This document shows, piece after piece, positions 37,872 through 49,847 of a stretch of 64,000 nt of DNA; position 1 is the stretch's first letter, and each line of letters begins with the position of its first letter. A model generated the notes under the pieces. That model ran no database searches. It was not told where the DNA came from and saw nothing but the letters and a program-made list of their open reading frames with translations. Made by a program: the position numbers and the translations under genes. The stretch is taken from the NCBI GenBank assembly GCA_003290165.1, contig QNQO01000644.1, positions 372,001 to 436,000 of the forward strand, given 5' to 3'. Source of the DNA: Berberis thunbergii (taxonomy: Eukaryota > Streptophyta > Magnoliopsida > Ranunculales > Berberidaceae).

Positions 37872-40800
37872 ATGGCGACATCTCAGCAAGCTTCAGATCG
37901 CATCATTTCATCCTCACCTGGTGGTGCGTCTCTCTAACACTTGCCTCTATTTATTTTCCTCCATGTGTGATCGATCGATCGATTTGATTTCTTCTCTTTC
38001 TGCTGGGTGGGTCATTGTTGATGGGGTCCAATTCGCTCTCTCTTCCATCCTTCGCTTTAACAAAACTCTCGCATGGTATCTCTTATGCTTAATTCTTCTG
38101 ATTTCGATACATGATATTGTCAATTCAGGTTTCTTCGCTTCTTTCTAGCTTTTCTGTTCAATGTGACCTAAAGGCCATTCCTTTATTGCTGTTTAGTAAT
38201 CATATTCATCTGGGGTTTGATTTTTACTGGGAATTACTCAAGGATGCATGATACACGTTAGGGTATTCAGAAAGTTTGGAACATTTGCGTTTTTGATCAT
38301 GAATCGGGTACGCCCCAATCGTTAGGTTTAAACTAGGGCATTTGACTGTTATATACTTGATTGGGTCAAATTTATTATTTGCACCATGTTTGATCCTAGT
38401 CCGTCAGGCCACACCAACTGTAAGAGGAAGAAAACTGTGAATACCCTTTGCTTTCATTGAATCCCATCTGAATTATTGATTGGATTGAGTATTAGGTTCG
38501 AGTCTTGCTTCACTAGGACATCTTTTTAACCATTTTGTCAAGCACCCTTATTTTTCTCGCGAATCACGATAGATTGTATCGAAGTTTTATATGGAGAGTT
38601 TGTTGTTTGGGCATTTTTTGTTCGTCCAATCAATCCTGTTTTGCTTCCAGGGAAATGAAAAATTCGTCACTTTGCCTTCTCAACCCATAAATTTGTCTTC
38701 TCAACCCATAACATCCTGTCTTAATTTTCACATGACCACATTTCGCTAGTCAATTGTCTTTTAATCAAGTACATATTGGATTTACTCCTCATGGATATAT
38801 AATTTTTATTAGATTTACTCCTCACGGATATATCATATTTTAATTTTGCCCTTTGTGTTTGATAAAACATCTTACATTGATTTGAATGAATAGATGCTCG
38901 CATGTTTGCTCCATCTCAAGTCTGAATCTGGTTCCTATGGCTATGAGCAATATTTGCCACGACATCTCTATCACAGGCCGAGTGATAGTCATTAATTCCT
39001 AAGAAATATACAATGGTTGGAGTTTGGATTAAGTCCGTGAGAATTTATTGGGGATAACTCTGGAATAGGGCATCATTTGAATTGTTAGTAGCTTTTATAA
39101 GTCACCTGGAATTTTGCTCTCTATATAGTGTATGTTCTGGGGTTTTCCTCCTTCTGCTGGCTACAAGTATTTTCTGTGTGCAAAATCACATTTTATGCTT
39201 TTGAAGTTCAATAATTTGGTAATTGCGATAATTGTCAGATTCTCACTCGATCGAGTCACTTAATATGTCAGCCTTGGATGCAGAGAAACCATCTGACTCC
39301 GATAACTTGAAGGAGCAGGTAATTATCCAAATTCTTTACAAATTGGTGTTTGACCGTGATCTTGTTTATTTATTTAATTTAATTTTTATATTGTTGACAC
39401 TTTACTTACTATTTTACTTATTTGTTGTATACTTTAAGAATATTGTTGTATTATTATTTTTCAGCATTATTATTTTTCAGCAATGACACTTTTCCCTAAC
39501 AGTTTACTTGAATTTTCAATCAGACTCTTTCTTCCAAAGATGAAAGTATAGTTCTTTCAAATCCTTCTCGTAATGCAACCACCATTGGTCCTCCAAGGGA
39601 TGTTGCAGGACAATTGGGTTATCAGGGTGCAACTGCAGATCACAGTGCTGTGTATCCATCCAATGTCTATGCCCCTCAAGCACAAACATTCTACTATGGT
39701 GGTGAGTTTCTTATTCTGGAGACTTAAGGAATCTTGATGCCTGAAATTATTATCAGAGTTTTATTTGTTATATCAAACTTTCATTAAAATCATTCCATCT
39801 CCATTGCAGAACATGCTTCCAATTTTCAAATTTCACATCAGAACTTTATATAGAAAATCTTTATAACAAATCACAATGGTTTAATATACCTTAGGAATTT
39901 GAGATGAAAGACAACTGGCACTAAAAGTGATTCAATGAGTAGCTTAAGAATTTGAGACAAAAGATAGCTAGTATTACAAGTGATAAGTGATCCAATGAGT
40001 TGATGGTGAAGATTCACCGCTCAACAATAACATGATTTGTAATTAAGATGTACGTATAAGGGAAATACAAAATGATAAAAAAAGTGAAAAGTGCGGAAAA
40101 ACATGTGTTTATGTGGCAGAGAGAGAAAGGTATGTATTTTTTTTCAAACTTAAAATTCTCATAGCTATTTACTTGGTTGTCGAATCTCAGTTAACTTGGT
40201 ATTGTTGAAATGCATTTCTAAAGATCTTTCCAATGAAACCGACGATCAATACAAATGCTTAAATTTTAAAATACATATGTTATTAATAACTTAAATATTT
40301 TCAAAGGAACATGACATTCATCTTAACCATAGACTGCATATTTTGGGGAAGTGAGCTGGGAGATAACCCACTCCTGCGGTTTGAATATCTTTTTTTCCCA
40401 ACCAATTTAAAACTTTGATCCTAAATTTATAGTATTTTACCTTAGAATAAAAACACAGGCTTGAGTATTAATACACCCCAAAATTGTTTAGTGTGCATGC
40501 TATAATACTATTCTGTAACGAATGTGCGCTTAAATTTAATTTGCATAGGTGAATCTAAATGGAGGAGGTGGGGAGGGGAACGGGGTATGCGAGTGCCGTA
40601 GGCACGGGTAGTCATCAACAATTAACATATGACAAATGTCTCGGACCAAATATTTGACTCCTCTCCCCCTCCATGCAACACCTCGCTTTAAAATTTATGT
40701 TGGATGCTATGAAGAACATGATTGACTATTATGCCATATGTCAAAGATGACAACCATATGTTACCTAGTTGTGCTCTATGTAGTTAAAACGGAAAAAAGC

Positions 40801-43800
40801 CCTTCGTAGTCTAGGACTGATTTTCGACTAATCGGGATTAATTGGTGTATTTTTTCAAAGCATATATATATGTAGCAGGGATGGCAACGGGGTGGATTGG
40901 AGCAAATTCATCCCCGCTCCGTCAGAAAAAGCGGATCCCCAAATCCGCCCTGTCAATCCGTTTATAATTTTAATTAAAAATCATAACTGCCCTGTACGGA
41001 TTGGCGGATATCCGCCCCGCCCCGTCAATCCGTTTACGGGTTTGCGGTTCTACTGTTGGGTTGCTGGTTCACCGCCTCGATCCCTATTCCATACATCAAC
41101 TCCTTCAACCCATCGATTTCATTTTCATCATACACATAGATCTTGAGATCAAGACGATACCCATACCCATGATCAGGCCAGTGTTGTCAAGGCGGACGCT
41201 TAGGCGCGCCTGAGGCGCTCCTCGAGGCGTTTTGGCAAAAAAACGCCTCAAAATGATGCGAGGCAGAGCGGTGAAGTGAGGCGTCCGCCTCGGACCGCCT
41301 CAGCCACCGCCTCGGGCCGCCTCAGCCCATTTACAGCTTAAAAACCAAAAGTCTATTGCAGCCCACTTGTCTTTTAAGGTTAAGAGGGGGGTATTTAGAG
41401 TTTTAGACAAGATAACGACTCCTTGGGGGCTATTGTTGTTGTTGTGTGTGTTCTTCTCCTTCTAATCAGGTTCCTCTTCTTCAAATTAGGTGTTGCCTCT
41501 TTCTATCAGGATGTTTTCTCTCTTCTTTTTCCTCCTTCCTCTTCTTCTTCCCTCTCCTTCCTGTGTTTTTTTATATGATTTGTTCTGCAGTTTTTTTTTA
41601 ATGATCCGTTCTACTTTTTTTTATATCATCGGTTCTACTCATTTTTTTAATGATTTGTTATGTGTTTTTTTATATGATTTGTTCTGCTCCTTTTTTTATA
41701 TGATTTGTTCTGCTGCGTTTTTTTTTCCACAATAAACAATAATAAGTAATATTTCAGTGTATGGATCGTAATATTTTAGTATATGGATCAAAATTTGACG
41801 CAAACTTTCAAAGTTAAACCAATGAGACCTGCTGGGCGATGTCTCACCAAATTGCAATTTTTCAAATACTATTTCAAATTCAACCATTAATTTTCCAAAC
41901 ACTGTTTCAAATTTCCAAAGTTAAACCAACGAGAAGTTGATGAACTAGTTTACATTATGCTTTGATGTTTTTCTTGTTTGTTTCTTTTTTAGTGATTTAA
42001 TGGATAGGCAAGTTAAGTACACTTATGTAGTGCATCTTTTTGCTATGCTATGCAGCTTTATTATGTTTCCATTTCAATTCTAAATAATTGTATGACTTTT
42101 TGTACATATTGGCATATGCAAGTTATCAAAATGATGATGAATATTACTTATCTAAATGTGTTTCAATTTATTATAATAAAATATCTTAAAAAAATGTTAA
42201 AGACCGTCTCAGTGAAGTGAGGCGTCCGCCTCGCCTCTGAGGCGTTTTCAAGCTCATCCGCCTCAACGCCTTAACTACACTGGACCAGGCCAAGAAATTG
42301 ACCCCCCATTGTTCGCAAAGTAGTGATTTTTCTATCTGCGTGCCACCCGAATGGACGAACGTTCAACACCACTTCTTTTATTGGATTTGTAAAGGTGACC
42401 ATAGCTCAACTCATGTTAGCAACAACTCTCTACTACACAACAAGTACAATTGAATCATCAGTCTTGAACATGATTCCTGCAATCACATACATATCCTCTC
42501 TAATCACTAGGCATGAGAAACTCCAGTTTGATACCTGGTGGGGCAGTGGCAAATTCTTTGGAACAATTATATCTGTATCAGGTCTAATTACACTAATATT
42601 CTGGCGTGGATTGACAACCGTTGAATCAACGACCGTAGATTCATCCAAGCAGACCCTTGGCTTGATCATGGTCATCATTGGAGTAGTTGCTTTTAGTACA
42701 TGGATCATGAACTCAAGGTGGATTGATCTAAAAGTCTGGTGTAGAAGAATGTGGTGACCACCAAAGCTAGGGCACCAATTTGGTGAGTTCTTGTGCAGGA
42801 GTTGAAAGCAGCTAAAACTCGTTTAAGATCATTGAGCGTTGAGCAGGGAGATGAGATCGTTGAGCGTTGAGCAGGGGGATGAGAAATCAGATGAGAGCTG
42901 TGAGAGAGAGATCAGAAGGAGGGAGTAGGGAGGGAACAGGGAGATGAGAAATCAAATCTCATCTGTGAGAACCGCAGGGAAGGAGGGAGTCGAATGTGAG
43001 ATGTATGATCTGATTAGGGTTTCTTTCCCTTTATAGACTAGGGGCGTTTTAGTAATTTCAACGGTTAAACGGATATCCGTGGGGCGGATATGACTAAATC
43101 CGTATCCGCCTTGAATAAGAAACGGATACAGTTTGGATATTCGTATTCGCCCCAACCTCCATATAGTCTTAGCCAAATCCGGCCCACTATTATCCCTAAT
43201 ATGTAGCAATAAATCTGCGAGTTGGATGGATCGATTTATCAGTGATTCGCTGATTTATTAGTGACCACTAAACCAAACTTCAAAATACCCAATTTGTATT
43301 GGTCACCTCTCGATAAATAATTTCTCTCTGATTTAGTGGCGCCATTAATAACATAGGTTATAATAGTGTCTGTCTTTATGTATGTGTAAGTTTATTTGGA
43401 CCTGTAATAGAGGAAGGGATAATAGGCTGGACGTGGAGGAGAATCTTGAATGAGACTGCCCATTTTTGTTACTTGATCTTGCATTCCATATTTGGTGTCG
43501 TTTATGTAGTCTTTTGTGTGCATTGGGTCTTACCTTATCCATTGTGGATTTGTTGCATAGGTGATATGTCAAGCTTTTGCACGAGGAAACTAAAAGTTTG
43601 TGTGGACTTTCACACCTTGTGCAATCCTGTGGCAGTAGCCTATGGCTCACCACTAGCTAAAAGGTTTCGATATTGAAAATTATCTTGTCAATTGGGGTTC
43701 ATTAGAATTTATCGTTATTCACTACTTGTTGGCAGAGTCTCACACCTTGTGCAATCCCGTGGCAGTAGCCTATTGCTCACCACGAACTGAAAGGTTTTGT

Positions 43801-46800
43801 TATTGAAAGTTATCTTGTCAATCGGGGTTCATTGGAATATGCCATCATTCACTAACTCCTTGTTGGTGATCGACTAACCTATCTTCATGGTTCTCTTTGT
43901 ACTTTGAAAATTTGCAATAAATATGTTACCCCTTTGTCTCAAACAAAGTTGTCATTATAGTTAGTAGGTGGGCCCAATTTGCACAACCAAAACTTCACAT
44001 AATGAGTTGGCACATGTTGTTACGTTATCTGTTTCTATAACATTTGATTGGTTGGCATCTAATGAAAATGCATATACTCAAATACATGTATTAAGAAATA
44101 AGGGTTCATAATAGAAGATACTGATAGAAATAAGGACCAAGAATTGCAAGAAACAATAAACAAAACAATTGTCGAAATAAAAACTATGATAAAAGCTAAT
44201 GAAAAACAACTAAGAAAATAACTATTCTTTCTATTGTCAACTGAAGAACAATGAACAAGCCTTTGCCTTATTTATAATTTTCCTAACTTATTTGGCAAAC
44301 TAATTAACCTAACCCTAATTGGCTAATAATGTTCATACTACTATTTTGAGTTTTACCTAGTAGATCCAATTGTCCTTAATATCACTGAAGTAACCCATAA
44401 TATTTCTTACATCAACTTTCTTTGTTTGAAGAAGTTCGTCCTCGAGTGTGTAGTCAACGATGTCCAATGAACACAAGCAGCCGGTCATAGAACACAATGC
44501 ACATGAAATAGACGACCTCGAAAATTACCACAATACACACTTTCCATAGAGAACACCAATTCAGACAAATTGCAAGGTGTTTTAAAGAATAGTAATCCGA
44601 AATGGGTTGATATAACCATCATTAGATTCATTACTTTGTTTGCTAAAAAATGGGAAAAAAGTTGCAAAAGTCAAGTGGCCAATTTTTCGAAAATCGAGTA
44701 CGTGTGATGGTACCTTAACTTCTTAAAAAAGTTGAAGAAACTAACAAACAATATGGCTCATCCGGCTCTTTGTGCATCTGGGCAAGTTCATTTGCCTCCA
44801 ATAATTCTTGTAGCACTCTGACTTGTCGTCACATATCTTTATCAACTGAGTTCTCCACCCTTGCTTTTTCTTGCTTTCTCCAGGCATAAAAAAGTGACTA
44901 ACCCGTTCTATTAAATCTCTCGAATACTTCTCTGTGTCTGTCTCAACCTGCATCATAGTGGATATGGTAATATGTTTTATGTCATTGGTCACTGGGGTGG
45001 TGGTATAGGAGAAACGTGTTCAGATTGGGGGTAATGTGGGACATAGGTGTGTTGTTGTGTAGGAGAGGAAAATTGTAATGAGAATTGAACACCATAGGGT
45101 ATAGGCTATACTTGGGTTTGGGTTATATTGAAATTGGTATGGGGACGGAGAATATTATAGGTATGGGTAGGAATAACGGGATATGGATATTGGGAATAAT
45201 ATGGGTCATTCATATTTCTAAAAAAATTTGAGTGTTGGGTGCTCTCACAGATTTTGGGGTGCGCATAACATAGTTAGACCTGGCGGGAGCAGTGTGTGAT
45301 ATTTTAGCAAGTCTGGGGGTGGGAGGTATTAATGAATTCAAAAGGAATCCTTAATAAAATTGGGACAGGGATTGTTTCAAAATATTATGAAATGGGTGTA
45401 CAAACACTTACACTGGGTGTACTTAGTTGTCCATGTCTTCTTCCCCAAAATGCAAAATCAGGTCTTGCACCCAACCTCAAACCCAATAAGAACCAACCTC
45501 AAACCCAATAAGCACGAAACATCTGATGGGGTTTTGAGTAACTCCAGCGACAGTGGGCAAGTGGGTGACGATGTGGGCAGCTGGGGGAGGGTTGGGATCT
45601 TGCGACACTGATAGTGTGTTCGACGGCGACGGTGGTGGTGGTTGACGAACTTGGATGACAACTCTGAAGAGGGTTGTTTTGAGGTGGTGGTTGCCAATTG
45701 GATGTGATGCTCGTCAGAGGATGGGGTGGGATCACAGGTTTGGGAGGGTGGTGAGTGATTGCAGTTCTGGCTGAAGATGGCTTGAGATGATGGCTGATCT
45801 TCAAACTTCCCTGCTGTCCTTTTCTGAATCTGCTGGCTGAATATACAATGGCGGTTGATGGATGCAATGACGACGGCAGGTTGGAAAGGGCGTAGTGGTG
45901 CTAGACTTCGATGGTGGATCTCACAAATTCTTTGCTCACTTTCTTCTCTCTTTTCTCAACTTCTATGCAATCTTCAATTTTCTTCTTTCTTCGTACTTTT
46001 TTTCCCTCCTTAAATCAAATAAAATAACTAGAACCGTTTCAACTCTGATAATAATTGATAGATCTAAGGAACAATAATCGAAATAAACGAAGCAATAAAC
46101 CAAAACAATAGTTGAAATAAAACTATGATAAAATTTAATAGAAAACATCTAAGAAAATAACTATTTTTTCAATCATCAACCGCAGAACAATGGACAATCC
46201 CCTTGCCTCAACTAAGAAAATAACTATTTTTTCAATCATCAACCAAAGAATAATGAACAATCCCTTGCCTTATTTATAATGTCCATTACTTATTTAGCAA
46301 GCTAATTGACCTAACCCTAATTGGATAATAATGCCCTAAATACTATTTTAGGCGTTACCTAATAGACTCCAATTATTCTTGATATTAATATTACTAAATT
46401 AATCCATAATACTACTTAAAATCTGATATAAGCACTCAGGCAATAAAAAACAAGCACCTAGAAATACCTACCTACAAAAGAGAGAAATAACCACTGAAGT
46501 CATGCTAAAATTGAGTGCCCTTGTTAGGTGTAGGATAATATGTTTCAGGCTTGATAGTCGTCAAAAGAGAATTGCCAATTGTGGTAATACTGATTAAAGC
46601 CATCAATATTCTGCATACTTAAAAGACGTGTTTCTCCTTGGTGCTTCAGGTTATGAAAACACTGGTGAATGGGTACATGCTACAGACAATCTGGAGCTTG
46701 GATCTCCAGTAAGTAAAATTTGCTCTGGCATTTCCTTTCAATTTCTTTCATATGTCCTGAATTCCACTAATGAAGCTTCTTTTGGCTTATTTATCAAGGG

Positions 46801-49800
46801 CATCTACAATGATAATTCGTCTCTCATGTTTCATACTGGTTATGGGTACAATCCTCAAATGCCCTATGGACCATACTCGCCAGTTACAACTCCTCTGCCT
46901 TCTGTTAGGGGAGATGGACATATATATTCTTCACAGCAATTCCCATTTTCCGGATCGCCCTATTATCAACAACCCGTTCCTTCTAATGTGCCATATATTA
47001 CTTCACCAACTCCGGTTTCACAAACTGAGCTCACTATACCAGTTAGCATCGACCAACATGGTGATGGCATGCCTTTTGGGCAAAGAGCTGTTGATTATTC
47101 CTCTCAGTTTGGGTCTTTTGGTAGAGCAAGTGCCTATCCTGGACATTCTGGTAATGCAAGCTTTTATGGGCAAGGTTTTGATGGGTTCTCATCTGGTGGG
47201 CACTGGCCTGACTGGTCGAAATCCCCTGATGGGCAGAGATCATTGACTTCAGTGTCGTCCGGGGCTGTTTCTCCACATCCTTATGGGCGTAATCTTGGAA
47301 TGGTTTGTTTACGTGCCCATTGAATATCTACTTCATATTTGGTTATGATTATATGTAGGGTAGATTGGTAGTAGTCATATTTGGTTATGATTATTTGTAG
47401 GGTAGATTGGTAGTAGTCTTTGAATGCGTTGAAAATTGTATATACAGAAGTTCACAGAGAATGTGGCATAGTGGGTAGTTTTTCTACCAAAATACTTATT
47501 AGTTATTTTCTTATTTGTTCCTGCACCCATTACGTGGATATTACTTCTGGAGCTACCTTATTTTCTGGTCCACCTTAAGAATAGATTAACAGAAATACAT
47601 AAGTATCTTTTTAATAAGGAGTCCCAGCAACTGGCTTGGCTCCTTTCAGTATGATTGATTTTTTTTTATCATACATAGTTGTCTAGTTGATGACTGGTTT
47701 GCTAGCTTGTTTGGTACATGGTTTACCCCTTCTGTTAGAGGAGCATGTGCTAACTATTCCATTGATGTGCAGACTTCTCAACAGCAAAGACCATTGTTGG
47801 TGTTGGATCTGGGTCAAGCTCCTACAACAGAGGCTTCACACATAATGGAGTGTATCGAAGCTCAAACTTTGGCAGTGCATCGATTTCCTCTTTGGGAACA
47901 AATGACCGCTGGCTTTCTATAGACAAGGCTAGACGACGAGGAAGGGATAATGCTGCTTTGTGTGGTTGTAATGGTGCACTTGACATCCTCAGTGAGCAGA
48001 ATCGTGGACCCAGGTCCTCAAAGCCAAAGACTCAAACAAATATGGAAAATGTCTCATCTGTTGACGTGGACAAGAATGACAAATCAACTACTGAGGCTCA
48101 CAAAGAGCCGTACAACCGACCAAATTTTGTAACCGAATACACTGATGCAAGGTTCTTTGTAATCAAATCTTACAGTGAAGACAATGTTCATAAAAGTATT
48201 AAGTATGGTGTTTGGGCAAGCACATCGAATGGCAACAGAAAACTAGATACCGCTTACCGTGAAACCAAGGAGAAACAAGGAACTTGCCCTGTCTTTCTTT
48301 TATTTTCTGTAAGTCATTCAACTCTGATCCTGTACTGAGTTTGTGTCATGTTTCAGAATCAGCTCCTTGATTTCAGAGTTTAGTTAGATCTAAGTGAGCG
48401 AACAATCTAGAAAACACAATAAAGGAATACATTGATTATCAGTAGAGGGGAGTATTTATACTTGATTGAACTACAATAGTTGGTCAAGAAGTTGATGTTA
48501 TTGACACCCTAGATTGTGGTAGAATTTAAGTGCAACCATCCACAAATCAATTCCATAATGGAATATTAAGCAAATTTATTACTAACGACCTGTATTGATT
48601 TGTTATTGTACTTTGGATTTCTTTATGGTTTATATGTGTTAATGGCCTGCAATGTGGTTTGTGTATACTTACGTCAAAAGAAAAATAAATATAAAATGAA
48701 AATGGCATTTGAAGGATAAATACGTAACTATATCAAAGTTGGTGGTGATCAAAGTGGATAAGCTCCTTTGTCTTCGGCTCTTTTTAGAACTATGGAAGTT
48801 TACTTGAACGTTCAAGAATGTAGAGGTCATATTAGTTCTTTTATGCTAACCAGATCTCATGGATTTGTATGTTACAATTGTTTATGCAGGTAAATGCTAG
48901 TGCACAGTTCTGTGGGGTAGCTGAGATGGTGGGACCTGTGGATTTTGATAAGAGCGTCGATTATTGGCAGCAAGATAAGTGGAGCGGGCAGTTCCCTGTT
49001 AAGTGGCATATCATAAAAGACGTGCCAAACAGTCAGTTTCGACACATCATACTTGAAAATAACGATAGCAAGCCTGTAACAAACAGCAGAGATACTCAGG
49101 AGGTACGCTATCATCTGCCTGTTTTATAATCTTGAAGAAGTGGCATCAGTTATAATCTTTATTGGGTTTTGCTTTTAAACAGCAAAGATACATGCATCTC
49201 TTGTCACGAGAATTTCTCTTTCACTAGTTAAACTAAGAAAGAACGTACTAATTAACTAAAAGAGAAACAGTCATGACAAGAGATGCATGTAAGTGGAGTC
49301 TCAGTAGTTTATCAAATCCATTTGGTAGTTCTCATTCTTTCTCATCTCTTGTTGGGGCTGAGTTACCCAAGTTTTTTTGGGCAGTTCTCGTTTTCTCATC
49401 TCTTGTTCGGGCTTACCGAAGTTTTTGGACTGTGAGGTGTTTCTCCATTGAAATCTTGATGATAGTTTGGTATCAACAGTCAGTGTCAGTCACATCTCAT
49501 CAAAGTTGAGAAATACATGTATAACCCTTTATTCTTACCAAATAAACATTAAGCATATGCTTGATTCATAACGTACAGTCATGTCTCGTCAAAGTTGTAA
49601 ATCAGTACTTAAATACTAATTTGTAAACCCTTTTAACGTCCAAGTTTTATGCATTTTCTTTGATAACTTACTATTCAAACATTTACGGTTTTTTGGTCTA
49701 CTCAGGCTTGCTATCAATTTTTTATATATTCATTTTTGGCCTTATTGTAATTTTCCATATTCCAAGTTCAACAATCCATTACAAGGTGAGCAGAGTGTCT

Positions 49801-49811
49801 CTAGAAGAAGA

Positions 49812-49847
<36 letters not shown>

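Larger units (their letters stand above)
40868..43206. mobile_element. Gene-carrying non-autonomous hAT element in YTH intron 3
   Basis: The element 40876-43198 is flanked by a perfect 8-bp TSD ATATGTAG (40868-40875 and 43199-43206), the hAT hallmark. Its ends CAGGGATGGCAACGG and, inverted, TAGGGATAATAG share AGGGAT. Subterminal DNA is full of GGCGGATATCCG-type words on both strands. Inside are a captured WAT1/EamA transporter fragment (42310-42757) and a second nested element (41179-42282). No transposase is seen. The terminal parts match the smaller element at 61620-62375. Confidence 0.88.
44122..46419 (-). mobile_element. Non-autonomous LTR element, antisense in YTH intron 3
   Basis: Direct repeats at 44122-44411 and 46056-46419 are homologous LTRs. 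Both start TGATAGA..TAAGGA on the plus strand and share AAATAAAA(A)CTATGATAAAA and TGCCTTATTTATAAT. On the minus strand the 46056 LTR end is followed by ATTATTATCAGAG (about 46055-46043), a worn tRNA-iMet primer binding site. The 44411 border is preceded by the purine-rich CAAACAAAGAAAGTTGA. The element therefore reads on the minus strand. The interior (44412-46055) has no recognisable gag or pol. I found no clean TSD. Confidence 0.7.

Noticed and set aside
41490..41735. Phe/Leu-rich 81-residue plus-strand frame
   Set aside because: It comes from T-rich filler inside a nested hAT element and is low-complexity.
42323..42757. WAT1-like frame as a working transporter gene
   Set aside because: It covers only about a third of the family's length, sits between transposon ends and inside another gene's intron.
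45499..45867. 122-residue minus-strand frame inside the antisense LTR element
   Set aside because: Pro/Ser/Thr-rich with no gag, pol or host similarity; overlapping frames exist on both strands.
47707..47922. Plus-strand frame continuing TSQQQRPL to a stop at 47920-47922 as the true C-terminus
   Set aside because: It lacks the YTH domain, whereas the shifted frame carries the domain and correct splice phases, so the stop is taken as the result of a frameshift.
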